Assembly (NCBI RefSeq): GCF_001039355.2
Contig: NW_019775491.1
Span: 801,740-865,739 of the forward strand
Direction: 5' to 3'
DNA length: 64,000 bases
From: Lingula anatina
Taxonomy: Eukaryota > Brachiopoda > Lingulata > Lingulida > Lingulidae
Shown here piece by piece: positions 52,501-62,200 of this stretch. A program made the translations under genes and the position numbers. The notes under the pieces were generated by a model. It saw only the letters and a list, made by a program, of their open reading frames with translations, did no database searches and was not told the DNA's origin. Position 1 is the first letter of the stretch. The number at the start of each line of letters is the position of its first letter.

Positions 52501-55500
52501 TTGTTCCTTGGCCCACTTCTGACAGTTCCTGAAAATTTCATCAAAATTGGTCCATAACTTTTGAGTTATGACGATGATTGATTTTTGATTATTGATTGAT
52601 TATTGATTTGGATCACCACCAAAAACTAATCACTTCTAAGTTAACCCATTTCTGATCTACCCTGAAAATTTCATCAAAATCGGTCCATAACTTTTGGAGT
52701 TATGTTGATGACAAACAAACAGACAGACAGAAAGAAAGACAGACAAACAGGGGTTAAAACATAACCTCCTTGGTGGAGGTAAAAAAAGTGTATAAAGCTT
52801 ATGTTGTAAAAACCAGAAGTTAAGTTACATATGTGTAGATATATACGTAGTAATAACCCAAATTAGCGACAAAAATTATTTTACAACCAAGAATACCTCA
52901 GACTAGAAAAGGAGGCAGACTTAGTTGATTGTACAAATATTTTAGCTAGAAATGTTATTTGTGCCTGTTTCAATATTTGAGAAAATTTTAATGAGAACAT
53001 TGTTTTTCAGATATAAGGAGAATGTTTATAACCATTTTGGAGCATATTCAAATCCGTTAAAATAAAGGTGTTCCATCTATTTCCTATTTTTCTCACTGTA
53101 GGGGTTAGATAGAGAGAAGCACATCCCAGATATAGTTGGCATGATTATCAGAGAAGTGAAAAAGCAAGCAGCAGATTTAGGGTAAGTACGACCAATTATT
53201 TACCTATTATTTCAGCCATCGTGTACATTTTGACTTCAGCATTAAATTTTCTACAAAGGCAAAGGCCAAAGCAGGGCAAACCTTGACTGTAAAAGAATAC
53301 CAGATTCCTGACATGGGTGGCAAGCAGTCTGGTTATGATTTTTTTACTTCCTGTTTATGCACAGCTCAAAATGGGAATGGATCAACAACAACAACAACAG
53401 ACTTTAACAGTAAATCATGGGAGTCCACAATAACTGGGCAAGTTAGTTCAGGGATAACATTTGCTATACAAAGGCAATTGGCAGCATTCAAACCATTCTT
53501 TCCCAAAAGTTTGTTTTTTTCTACAGTGTCAGTTAAGCCATTCCTGCTATGAGCCTATGTCAGGGTATGAGAACAACCAATGGAAAAAATGTATTGAAAT
53601 ATATTATCAAGATATTGGATCATGTAGAAGCACTATGGTTATTAGACAAAGAGCAAACATATATCTTCCTTTTGATTTCAGGTTAAAGGTTCTGGTGGTT
53701 GTTGATGGTGTGAATTCCTTATTTCAAGAGACTACTGTAAAAGTTGCACCAGGAGAGTTTGTGAGTTTGCGAAAGTTCATATCGGATTATCCTATTGCTT
53801 GACATGTGATGATCAAATATTAATGGGATAGAAAAATATATTATTAGTTTTAAAATGGGTTTATTTATGAAGTTTATTTTTTCTCTTGAAGAACAAACTG
53901 ATTTGTCAACTCTTAGATTACCAAGTTATTCTTATTAATAATAAGTAGTTGAATTTAAATACATCAAGTTTTCATATCACTGCATCACCAGCTAGATAAG
54001 TGCTAAATCTGGTATTAGCAAATTTTACAGTTCCATTTTTTTTTCATCTGCTCATTTGATGAAAGCAGCATGTTGCTTTCAACATTAATCCATGTCCCTT
54101 TCTTTATATCACACAGAAACTAATGACAGCTCCTTTTCCATTGTGAAGTTAATTGCTGTACCCAGCACATCAAACATGATATAATTTATGTAGTTTTGAA
54201 TAATTTTTTTCCAGAGACCAAGTTCCCAAATTGGGCTTGTGCAACATTTCATGAAGTTATTGCAAAATGATTGGGTTTGTTCTTTGTTATTTACTAAATA
54301 ACATTTATTTGATATAAAGTGCATTATAATGCATTTCAGTGCACTTTACAGGTATATAATATAAAATTCTCTAAAATTACAGTACTAAAATGATACAAAT
54401 GTAGTTAAAAAGATTAAAGAGTCTGACAAGATGAGTTTTTAGAGAGACTTTAAAACTGTCATAATCACTTTCAGCTCTAATATATGGTGGTTTGTCATAA
54501 AATTTTGGGGCATAAACAGTATAAGTCCTGTCACCATAGTATTTGTTACATTGTCTTTCTATTTAAGATACAAAATTTAAGTACAAAATTGTTGTAAAGA
54601 ATGCCATTTACAAAATTAGCATAATGTGCCATTTCTGAATTTCTCTGGTATCATTTATTTCAGGATATTTATTGACTTCAACTAAAATATTTCCAGTAAG
54701 AATAGAGCATTTAATATTAATTATGTACTAAAACAATGAATTGTAAATCCACTGTAGTATCATGAACAGTTTTTAAGTTAGATGTTAATGCTGTTGTCAT
54801 GTGATATTTTTTTCAATTACTTAGGCTGGTGGTGCTGTGCTACTCACGGTGGACAGAAATGCCAGCAAGGATGACAAGAGGGAATCAGACTTACCTAAAT
54901 ATCTATTGGGAAAAGAGGTAAAAAAATGTTTTTCTTTTCCAATTAAAATATAAATATGTTACGTAAAGCAATTAGCCATTGATGTTTGAAATGATTGATT
55001 TGTAAGAACTCTTCCGATTTTTTTGTCAGGATGTAAATTAATGCCATGTACTAGTACCAGTATTTAAGAAAAGAATTGCAAACAATATTGTAGCTTTTTT
55101 ATAAAGTATTTACCCAGTTCTTTGTTTCTCAGGGTTTTGCAGTATTGGATCCATTCATACCATTTCAAACAGAATTATACTCTGAAGAGGAATTTCACAG
55201 TTGTATAGAATATTTTAAGGAACGCCGTTGGCTGCAAGGAGAAAAGGGTAGGTTAAGTATGGGCCAGATTTTTTTTTTTTTTTGAAAGAATTTCATTTGG
55301 CAGACATTGCACTTCTCTCAATATAATGTTGATAAGTGCTGTAAAAAGTTTTATAATGGAATGACTATGGAACCTGAAATTTAGTATGTGTTATTACAGT
55401 AACTGTACCCTAAAAAGCAAATTGTGACTGTCTGAACTCTGATTTTAACCCTCATTGGTGACAGCAGCCCATTTAGTAAGTCAAGTACATTTATTGTGTC

Positions 55501-55633
55501 AGTTGTTTGTAAAATCCTCCCTTATTGTGAAAATCATTTAAATTCAGGTCAAACACAAAGAGGAATACAGCAAATAAGATTTCTAAGTGGTAGAAATCCA
55601 TACTTTGTAGAAAGAGCATGCTCTGCTTGGTGA
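47298..55633 (+). CDS. DAP3: DAP3 / MRPS29, mitochondrial small-subunit ribosomal GTP-binding protein
   Basis: P-loop protein of the mitochondrial 28S ribosomal subunit, named death-associated protein 3 in vertebrates. Coding exons: 47298-47358, 48423-48565, 49278-49343, 49418-49522, 50270-50378, 51502-51594, 51800-51930, 52253-52333, 53102-53181, 53682-53760, 54215-54274, 54825-54917, 55133-55247, 55548-55633. The total is 1302 nt, or 433 aa (human 398). The N-terminus is rich in Met, Arg, Lys and Cys with few acids, as for mitochondrial import. Walker A is GPQGTGKS at 163-170 and Walker B is VLVVVD at 293-298. MVRKPALE, LLGKEGF, DPFIPF and FLSGRNPYFVERACSAW align with human DAP3. All junctions except the exon 3 acceptor are convincing. 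That acceptor (AAAG, no pyrimidine tract) is chosen only because it keeps the frame. Confidence 0.95.
47359..48422 (+). other. DAP3 intron 1
   Basis: GTAAGC to TTTCTAG, phase 1. I see no gene or recognisable repeat in it. Confidence 0.6.
48423..49343 (+). CDS. DAP3: DAP3 exons 2-3, N-terminal region
   Basis: Exon 2 (48423-48565) is basic and Cys-rich (GYSFPHKKVCLNHYRCC), lies in the presequence region and ends in phase 0 at CCA before GTGAGT. Exon 3 is open in the frame that reads RYVDIRERHKRKTQLMASLN up to CAG before GTGATA at 49343. A better acceptor, GATAG at 49267, would need two bases left from the previous exon, so either the real junction is the weak AAAG at 49277 or a small exon is missing. 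Confidence 0.65.
48753..49155. mobile_element. Nested palindromic MITE-like elements
   Basis: Outer element: the left end TATCCACAACCAGA (from 48756) is inverted at the right end, TCTGGTTGTGAATA (about 49142-49155). Its arms also pair at GACCCGCTTGAAAGC (near 49029-49043) with the inverse of GCTTTCAAATGGGTC (near 49101-49115). Inner element: TTCCATAGATTAGATCGA (48781-48798) pairs with TCGATCTAAAATCTATGGGAA (48960-48980), with further imperfect arms (CTGTCAGCTGGGCTTA against the inverse of TAAGCCGGATTATCTGACAG). The inner element appears to have inserted into the left arm of the outer one. Neither has a coding sequence. Family unknown. Confidence 0.75.
49418..50378 (+). CDS. DAP3: DAP3 exons 4-5
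   Basis: Exon 4 (49418-49522) reads GQFYTVPEPIAKKVFTRGW, the counterpart of human GQHYNISPQDLETVFPHGL. Exon 5 (50270-50378) reads FDTFNETSIMVRKPALEIID and ends after KYVI plus one base. The exon 5 donor is GTATCCTTT, not the nearer GTAATA, because only this choice gives the conserved Tyr-Gly before the P-loop. Confidence 0.92.
49532..49572. repeat. TG dinucleotide microsatellite
   Basis: About 20 TG units directly downstream of the DAP3 exon 4 donor (GT at 49523-49524). This is close enough to affect splicing if the tract length varies; that is inference. Confidence 0.97.
50379..51501 (+). other. DAP3 intron 5, U12-type (minor spliceosome) intron
   Basis: The donor is GTATCCTTT (50379-50387), an exact match to the U12-type GT donor consensus. 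The acceptor ACAAG lacks a pyrimidine tract. TCACTTAAC (51484-51492) resembles the U12 branch site TTCCTTAAC and ends nine bases before the 3' splice site at 51501, giving a branch A to splice-site distance of about 10-11 bases. It is phase 1 and splits the Tyr codon just before Walker A. The rest of the intron holds no gene that I can see. Confidence 0.85.
51502..53760 (+). CDS. DAP3: DAP3 exons 6-10, P-loop and Walker B core
   Basis: Exons 51502-51594, 51800-51930, 52253-52333, 53102-53181 and 53682-53760. Exon 6 carries GPQGTGKSTTLAHVAHYALE, then FMIIHVP (human LILHIP). Exon 7 carries SLKWMNSFRKLNQHHLEK, exon 8 KCVWTKKDSSLEGTPI (human KYVWNKRESTEKGSPL), exon 9 IREVKKQ and exon 10 the Walker B strand VLVVVDGVNSLF (human LLVAVDGINALW). 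Confidence 0.94.
52420..52780. mobile_element. Interspersed repeat with internal tandem duplication
   Basis: In DAP3 intron 8. ACCTCCGCCAAGG (52420-52432) is inverted at the other end as CCTTGGTGGAGGT (52768-52780). Inside, a unit of about 125 bases with GATCACCACCAAAAACTAAT, then CTGAAAATTTCATCAAAAT and GGTCCATAACTTTTGAGTTATG is present twice, diverged (near 52470-52570 and 52610-52710). A CAGACAGACAGAAAGAAAG-like simple tract follows. The style is that of noncoding interspersed repeats common in aquatic animal genomes; I do not assign a named family. Confidence 0.75.
54215..55633 (+). CDS. DAP3: DAP3 exons 11-14, C-terminal region
   Basis: Exon 11 (54215-54274) is only 20 codons, RPSSQIGLVQHFMKLLQNDW, and matches human LALVHNLRKMMKNDW. 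Exon 12 (54825-54917) begins AGGAVLLTVD and ends LPKYLLGKE. Exon 13 (55133-55247) is GFAVLDPFIPF followed by FHSCIEYFKERRWLQGEKG. Exon 14 (55548-55633) reads RGIQQIRFLSGRNPYFVERA and ends CSAW then TGA, matching human ELLFLSNANPSLLERHC. AATAAA signals follow at 55752-55757 and 56000-56005. Confidence 0.94.
54310..54560. repeat. Possible decayed interspersed repeat in DAP3 intron 11
   Basis: GTGCATTATAATGCATTTCA, then AGTGCACTTTACAGG, and later GATGAGTTTTTAGAGAGACT, GTTTGTCATAAAATTTTGGG and CCTGTCACC resemble, in order and wording, a family of noncoding repeats that I have seen in fish and other animal genomes. Arms and edges cannot be set from one copy. Confidence 0.4.
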
Positions 55634-55751
55634 GACTGACAATTTCCACTTCTGAAGGAAAACCCATGCTTTTATTGAAATCAAGTCTGGGATACTATTA
55701 CAAGTGCATATCTTATAAGAGAGAGATATATTTGTCAGTATCCTTACTTGT

Positions 55752-56005
55752 AATAAAATGTCAATGTATAAAGTTGTATCATCTTGTATTCTCCAGCGCA
55801 CTAGACCTGTAGGTCTTTCTGGTTATTATCTAAATGGGCATTGCGCAAGTTAATGAAAAGATGTCATTTAACTGAAAAATTACAAGTCATTACATAAGAA
55901 GTGTTTCAGTTCTCATGTCAGTTATTTTTCGAGCAAAATATTTGATATTTCAAGTGAAGAGGAAACTGTAAAATAATATGTACATAAGACTGCTGAATGA
56001 ATAAA
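55752..56005 (+). terminator. DAP3 polyadenylation signals
   Basis: Canonical AATAAA at 55752-55757 and again at 56000-56005, which are 119 and 367 bases after the DAP3 stop codon. Either would end the transcript before the convergent gene's stop at 56411. Confidence 0.55.
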
Positions 56006-56410
56006 ATATAAAGAAATGGATTAAGTTCTTTTTTTCTGTTTTGTCTTGTTAAATGTGATTACAAACTGCATTGGGGGTGAACTCTCAACTTCTATACTCC
56101 AGGAAACTGGCACTAACTGTATTTTTCATACTTTTTGCTGATTTGCTAATGTCTAAATATTTTACAAACCAGTTTTCCAGATCATCAAGTCAGAAAACTT
56201 CCGTCTCATTTTGGCGGGACACTTTCCCTATGCATTTAAAAGTTGCTCATTCACTTGAGAACCTTTGCACTTTACTGGAAACGTGCTGGAATTTTTAAAA
56301 AAACTTTTGTTTGTTACACGTGCTCCATTAGGAGTCTGCCACAATTCTGATCTGCATACAGACACTTATTTTTCATGACGTCTTGATCTTGAATTCAAAT
56401 GGTCTAAACT

Positions 56411-58638
56411 TTAAACAACTAGCCTGATCAATTTCAAGTCATTTTGGGCTCGTATTGTCTTCTTGGGGAAAGTTTGTTGGTGCACTATCTGCAAGTACCT
56501 GGATGGATCACTTCCATACAGCACATTAACTCCTTTACCCAGTTTAAAACATCCCAGTGGAATGTCTTCAATGTCTACGTGGTAAAGACGAGCCTGGATC
56601 TTGACACAGCCAGATAATTTGGAGCTAGAAACACTCAGATTGTAGAACTTTATGCAGAGACTGGCAAAGTCCTTCAAGTGCGGTATGGCAAAGCACAGGG
56701 GTGGTGGGTTCTTGGCTGAAGAAAAAAATAAATGAATGTTAGTAGGTTCAAAGCTATCAAATACAGTAATCAGTGGGTGCATATTGGGTTTCCACAAGGT
56801 TTTAACTTGGAGGTAATTTTAGATGTGGAAAAAAGGGGAGTATGAAAATTGCAGAATGTCACTTAAGGACTTCCAAAAGTTGCATTTTCAGAGGCCATTT
56901 AGAAGAAAAAAAGGCAAATGTGACTGAATCATGCTGAATCAAGGCAATCAGCGGCTCTACAAGTTATTGATTCATTTATGCAGAAACATGCCTTTAATAC
57001 AACCCTATTAATACCAAGCAATATTTAGAAATCTATAAAAATATGTATTCAGTTAACATTTGTAAAAAAATATTGTTTCCTAATTAATATTGCTAACTAG
57101 TTGTGCATATGCTTAGTGTAGTGAGCTACTAACATTTATTCATCTACAAACATTTTTAAACAGCTTGATCCAGTTGACAGACCTGAAACTTTAATAGGGT
57201 ATAAAATTACACTCCTATTTTGCCTACACTTACCAGAAATGGTTTCATTCACATACACATGCCCATTTAAAGAGAATGTTAGAGAAATACCATACTGGTC
57301 AGGCAGATAGCTCACATTCACACACCCTGGAAATCAGAAATATGAATTAATTTTTGTACACTTTCCTTGGGACTTTGAAGATAGGCTCTCTCATTCCATG
57401 GGTTCCCTCGAAAACTTTTCATTCTTAAATTTGGGAACGATTTTAGAAAGTTGCAGTGAACAATGTAGGATGCTGAATCCACATTTGTTGTTTATTTGGT
57501 CAAATTAGATTATTTAAGCATCCATTTTACACAAATCCAAGTCATTTTATTCCTGCCATTTTGCACATCAGCATTGCCTATTGAAAGTTTTTGTTGAATT
57601 CTAGTAGTTACAAGGTGCGCATGTTTGCTTTATAAAAGAATGTGTTTTATGCCCGCATGTTAAATGAGTCTGTAGTGTAATGTGTTGTTTGCTATTTACT
57701 GAACTGGCAAGTTGCTGTTACTTTTGCCAGCCAGGAGGTACTTGATAACTTGTCCAGGCAGTACTTGGTGGAAAACTCCCAAGGTGAAATTTGTTTTACA
57801 TTTCTTTATATATATCAAAAAACAGAAAAATAGGATAAGTTAAAAAGACTTACTTTGCCATTTTCAACAGGACCCCTCCCACCATTGAAGAAAAATCAGT
57901 AAAAAGCTATACCATAAAACCTTATGTCCATTAATCATCTTATCCAAGCCAGGCTTCTTTGCTCCCAATATATGTTGGTCACTTTCTTTAGTTGTTTTTG
58001 TTGGGGTAAAACCCCAAGGTACAAAAAAAAAATGCATTTTATATATACTTACCAGTCTCATTTAATTCAATTTTGGACACTTCCATGTGAGCACAGCATC
58101 CACAGTTGTAATTGACACATTTGCATCCAGAATTTTTCACTTCAGATTTACTGTACAAAAGGTCTATTAAAAAAGAGATAAGACTCAAAACATACATTTT
58201 CACAATTACAATGATATAAAGTCCAGTACTTCATTTCTGAAGCATCATGAAACATCACTGCAGTTTTGTTAGTTCTTTCTTTACACCTCTGTATTACAAG
58301 TAAATCAAATGGTGCTGTTATGGGCACCGACTAAAACAAACGCCAATTGCTTTATGACTATTTCAAGGATATAAAGCTGTACAAATACATGTATGTAAAC
58401 AAATTCATTTTAAGTGGAAAGTACCATGTTACTTTCAATGTTTAAGGATGGAATTCATCTGATTCCAGCCAGTCACTGTGAGTAAAAGTTCCCCTAAACA
58501 TACTGTACCTTCAACCACAACTTTTTCAAAGTCAGCAAGGTCAAGATGTATGGGTGCACGAGATTCAGCAACAGCTGTCAGAAGTCCTGCTATGATAACA
58601 ACATTAACAACACATATCTTCATCCTGATCTGTAACAT
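56411..58638 (-). CDS. Secreted Cys-rich protein, DUF4773-like
   Basis: Four coding exons: 58638-58509, 58163-58053, 57326-57234 and 56715-56411. They total 639 nt (212 aa; 207 aa if Met6 is used) with frame kept and GT-AG junctions. Residues 1-25 form a signal peptide (KICVVNVVIIAGLLTAVA core) with likely cleavage near AES. The mature part has GCKCVNYNCGCCAHM (residues 56-70), then TGCVNVSYLPDQYGISLTFS, LNGHVYVNETISG, AKNPPPLCFAIPHL and a late GCFKLG. This Cys-x-Cys, CGCC, CVN-Y and NPPPLC order is what I recall for the invertebrate family DUF4773, whose function is unknown. Potential N-glycosylation sites include NET and NVS. A basic tail of about 30 residues follows. The gene is convergent with DAP3. 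Confidence 0.85.
57327..58052 (-). other. Intron 2 of the DUF4773-like gene
   Basis: 726 bases, GTAAGTA to TTTCCAG, phase 1. I see no other feature in it. Confidence 0.6.
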
Positions 58639-59181
58639 CTGTAATAAATATATACTGTATGTAAATTATAAAGATGTCTCCAAGAAGAATATTCTGTACC
58701 AGTGTACTGGTACAGTTTGTACAAATGCATTTACTTAAGGTAGCACGTATGTACCTTGTGAAATGTAGGCTTGGGAACTGAGGCAATTGTGGTTGGAACA
58801 AGTAGACTGACCTCAGTACAAAATGTATTTGAACATACAGTACATGTTCCTACAGTATAAATGCACCGATATATGGCAACAGATTTAACATGAAGCAGTT
58901 TACCTTCTATAGCTTTTAAAAGCATATAATTTGACTTTGTGTTTCTTCCTTTCTTGCCATCACATTATGGCAACTACTAGTATATTAGTCCTGGCCTGTT
59001 GTTACTAACACAGTTCTAGAAAAAGCTCCAGTCCTGATCAGACTGATGAAGACCGAGCAAGATCGAGCTAGGCAGATTGGGAGGATGTGAGACCATGCGA
59101 GGGGCGGACAAATGAAAATAAAAGGAATTAAAGATCAGAGTAAAATCCAAATTTTAAATAAATTCAAAATTTTCCAAACAT

Positions 59182-59400
59182 ACCTTCACCTTGATTTCTT
59201 TATTTTGTGATCATCTGTCGACAAGGCTTCGTTACTTCTGCGTTTGTTTACTTCCTCATATACGGGTACTCTACAGCGGATATGAACAAGGGACTTTCAT
59301 TATTCAGATTCAGTTCCGCGCGTCACCTGTTTTGGCGCGCTTTTCAATTTCACTTGTATTTGTGTGGTATCAGATAGGGGCGAAATAAAGAGTAAAATGC
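59182..59400 (-). promoter_or_regulatory. Likely leader exon and promoter of the DUF4773-like gene
   Basis: On minus, GTGAAG then GTATGT gives a donor ending a probable noncoding exon at 59184. The matching acceptor TTACAG sits directly before the first ATG at 58638, which makes the coding exon begin exactly at the ATG. Upstream, TTTTGGCGCGC (about 59328-59338) matches an E2F-type core in one of the few GC-rich patches here. Splice sites are seen; promoter role is inference. Confidence 0.45.
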
Positions 59401-62200
59401 CTACACTTCAGTAAAGTAAACTTTGCTTCTTGTGCTAAAATACACATGTAAAAGTATCTCAAAATGGTAAATTCGATCATTACGCAATATATATTTTGCA
59501 GTGCTAAACAATTATCAGACCGTTGCACTACTATACATGTATACCAGTACTTGTATACTCGAGTATAGCTATGCGCTTGTAATCTGTTACAAAAACGTTG
59601 AGGGTACTTTCCAGGGCCTTCTAAAATATACCTACTCACACTGTGTCGCTTTCCAAAATTTGGTAACTAGCGTACTCTGTGGGCAGAGTACAAGTCAGTA
59701 CATGCGCCCTGCATGCATTTTCGGACCTTGGTCAACCCAGGGAATTCAACGCCAATTAAGGGCAACCAAAAGTGTTTCTCTGCTGAATTTGAGTATTCTA
59801 CAAGAATACGAATACGAACATTTATTTCCCTCTATTCTTTAAACTGCAACCAACCTAGCTTCTCACTTTGTTGTTATATTTTTTCATTCTTAGCAACTAA
59901 TCAAGCGTCTTGAAATGTGTGCAGTAGCTCATGTACATGTACTTCCTGTTTTGACGGCCCCCTTGGGACCACCGGCCGTATGTAAATTTCCTCTTACGAT
60001 CTTATCACCACCATCAGTGTGTTAGCTTATGTGTCATGCCCAGGGGTCAAAGGTGTTTTTATGTATGCTGGGACCAAACATTTCGACCGTCAAAGCAGCA
60101 CATCTTATTTTGATCCATCTTGCACTTTGAGGTGAAAAGACCAGGTTAAGTTTGGAATCGAGTGAAAGGTCAGTTTTCAGGAACGCCAATTACGAAATGC
60201 CTATGCATAAACTTTCTTTCGAAATGAAGACTTTTAATTGTTAGATTCACTTGATCAAGATTGGTTGCAGTTTTCAACTAGTTCACACTAAGTTTCTCGC
60301 GTTAGCATTCGATTTCTGATATTATATAAGCCTACAGTATGTACATCTAGGTCTATCAGGAGGACCAACTTAATTGGTTTGTAGGCCTAATTGTAATTAT
60401 AATTTACATATGTAAAATGATACTCCTACGTACCTACATGTACGTACCAATATGTGTAATTACTGGTATCAGAAAACGTAACCAAAGTGACTACACATGG
60501 GGCTTTTAAAAATGTTACGCAATATAACGAGCAATTGACGACCTTTATAGGTCCTAACCGCCTATAGACGATCTGGTAAAGCGATTATACATGTAACAAT
60601 TACTCTGAGGGTTGATATTATACTGAAATGAAATTGTTTTTCAGTGTATGAAGGCTCATGAAGTTTGCCTCAGGTTGTTGGGTGGATCCAGGATATCGAT
60701 TGGTGCACATGGGGGTGGGGGTAATTTATATGCTATCTTTTGGGGGGTAGAGGGAAAAGCCCCTGAAAAGATCCAATAAAATATTATTTATTCATAGGTC
60801 GATGTATCAACCTGAGTAAAGTTGAGTAATCTTTCAAGTGAACATGTCTCAACATGGCAAACAGTTCCCCCTACACCTTCATGGCAAGGTGGTTGAAATA
60901 TGGTAGAAATATACCATTTTGCTTCTATAGTCATTATATCACCCCTGGGCCTCCAAACAGTTGTGATGCAAAACAAGACATTATTTTAAAAAAAGCAACA
61001 TAACAAGAAAACAGTACCAAACTATTCTTGCAATCTCACAGTATCAGCCTCAATGTACTTATTCATTTAACTCTCTACCGGTACATATCTTACATGGTTA
61101 AACATACCAAGACATTGACTCTAGGTAGAAAATGGGCACAATCAGATTCAGAAACAGCTGGTCATTTTCTTGACTCTTCAGTTAACAAGAAAAAGATTTC
61201 ATATCTGGATTGCCAGTGGTGTTCATATCTTTGTCTGTTACCCCACATTGCTGTCTTTGAAGAAACAATATAGAATCAAATAGAAGTGCATTGTAAAATA
61301 TGAACAAAATATTGTAAGGACTTACCATACACTAGTACTAATGAAAATGACTTGATCTTTTCAATGGGCAAAAATGATCAAACTTTCAGATACATAATTT
61401 TATAATCACAAAAATTATATTTCTATATAATACATTTTTGATGCTTTTATTAAATAGAATAGAACTATAGAGTGGCCTGCTTTCTAATTTTGTTACCTAA
61501 CTTAAAAAAACTATGACTTAAAAAACAGTAACTGTAAAATTCACAATTTTCCCCCATTTGGAAAGATCCAGCAATTACCATACATGTGCTACTTAACCAA
61601 TCAGCTCAGCATTACCAAACTAAAACTGTATCTGCACAAAAGTACAGTAAGAACCCATTTGAAATTAAACTTGTTTTCTACATCTGTCATAGGTCACCAA
61701 AAGGTAATGGGTTGCAGACTGTGTATTGCAAATCATTAATTACGACCCACGTAGTGGTCATAATTCTATTCGTCATTTGGTCTTTTTTGTATGCAGGGAG
61801 GCAAGAGAGTTCTGCAGGCAGGCTGTCTTGTTTCCCTATGGGGCAATTAATATGCTGCAGCATCATGAATCCAGACCTAGAACCAAATTGAATCAGTTGC
61901 TTTCTCCCCTTTTTATTCTGCACTTGGCAGAAAATAAGTTTTAGTCCTGGTTAGTAAGTACATGGTATGTTAAAATTTGAAGAAGGTGCAGTTTTAAAGG
62001 AATTTTTTGGGTGAATGAGAAATGAATTTGGTTTATGACTTGGCATGTCAAATTTATTTTAGTCATATAAGAAATAGCAGAAGTAATATATTTGTTTCTG
62101 GAATTCCACACTTGCTTTTGATATGTCTACATGTAATGTAAGTGTTATTATAAGCTGCTTGATTCATTAACTTTTAAACATATCTGAACTTTGTTTAGAA
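59401..62200. other. Intergenic between divergent DUF4773-like and HYKK genes
   Basis: 2.8 kb without a supported coding exon. The HYKK coding exon begins two bases after an acceptor-like TTGTTTAG (AG at 62197-62198), so a noncoding HYKK leader exon and its promoter must lie somewhere in this stretch. I could not place them. Confidence 0.5.

Noticed and set aside
53461-53802. Long plus-strand open frame running through DAP3 exon 10 and past its donor
   Set aside because: Only 53682-53760 is exon. The frame beyond it ends in a stop, and the 20-codon exon at 54215 supplies the homologous NDW segment instead.
54119-54150. Possible DAP3 exon after a strong acceptor (ATCACACAG) at 54117
   Set aside because: It has a stop in the required phase and no usable donor. 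The exon at 54215-54274 fits both phase and homology.
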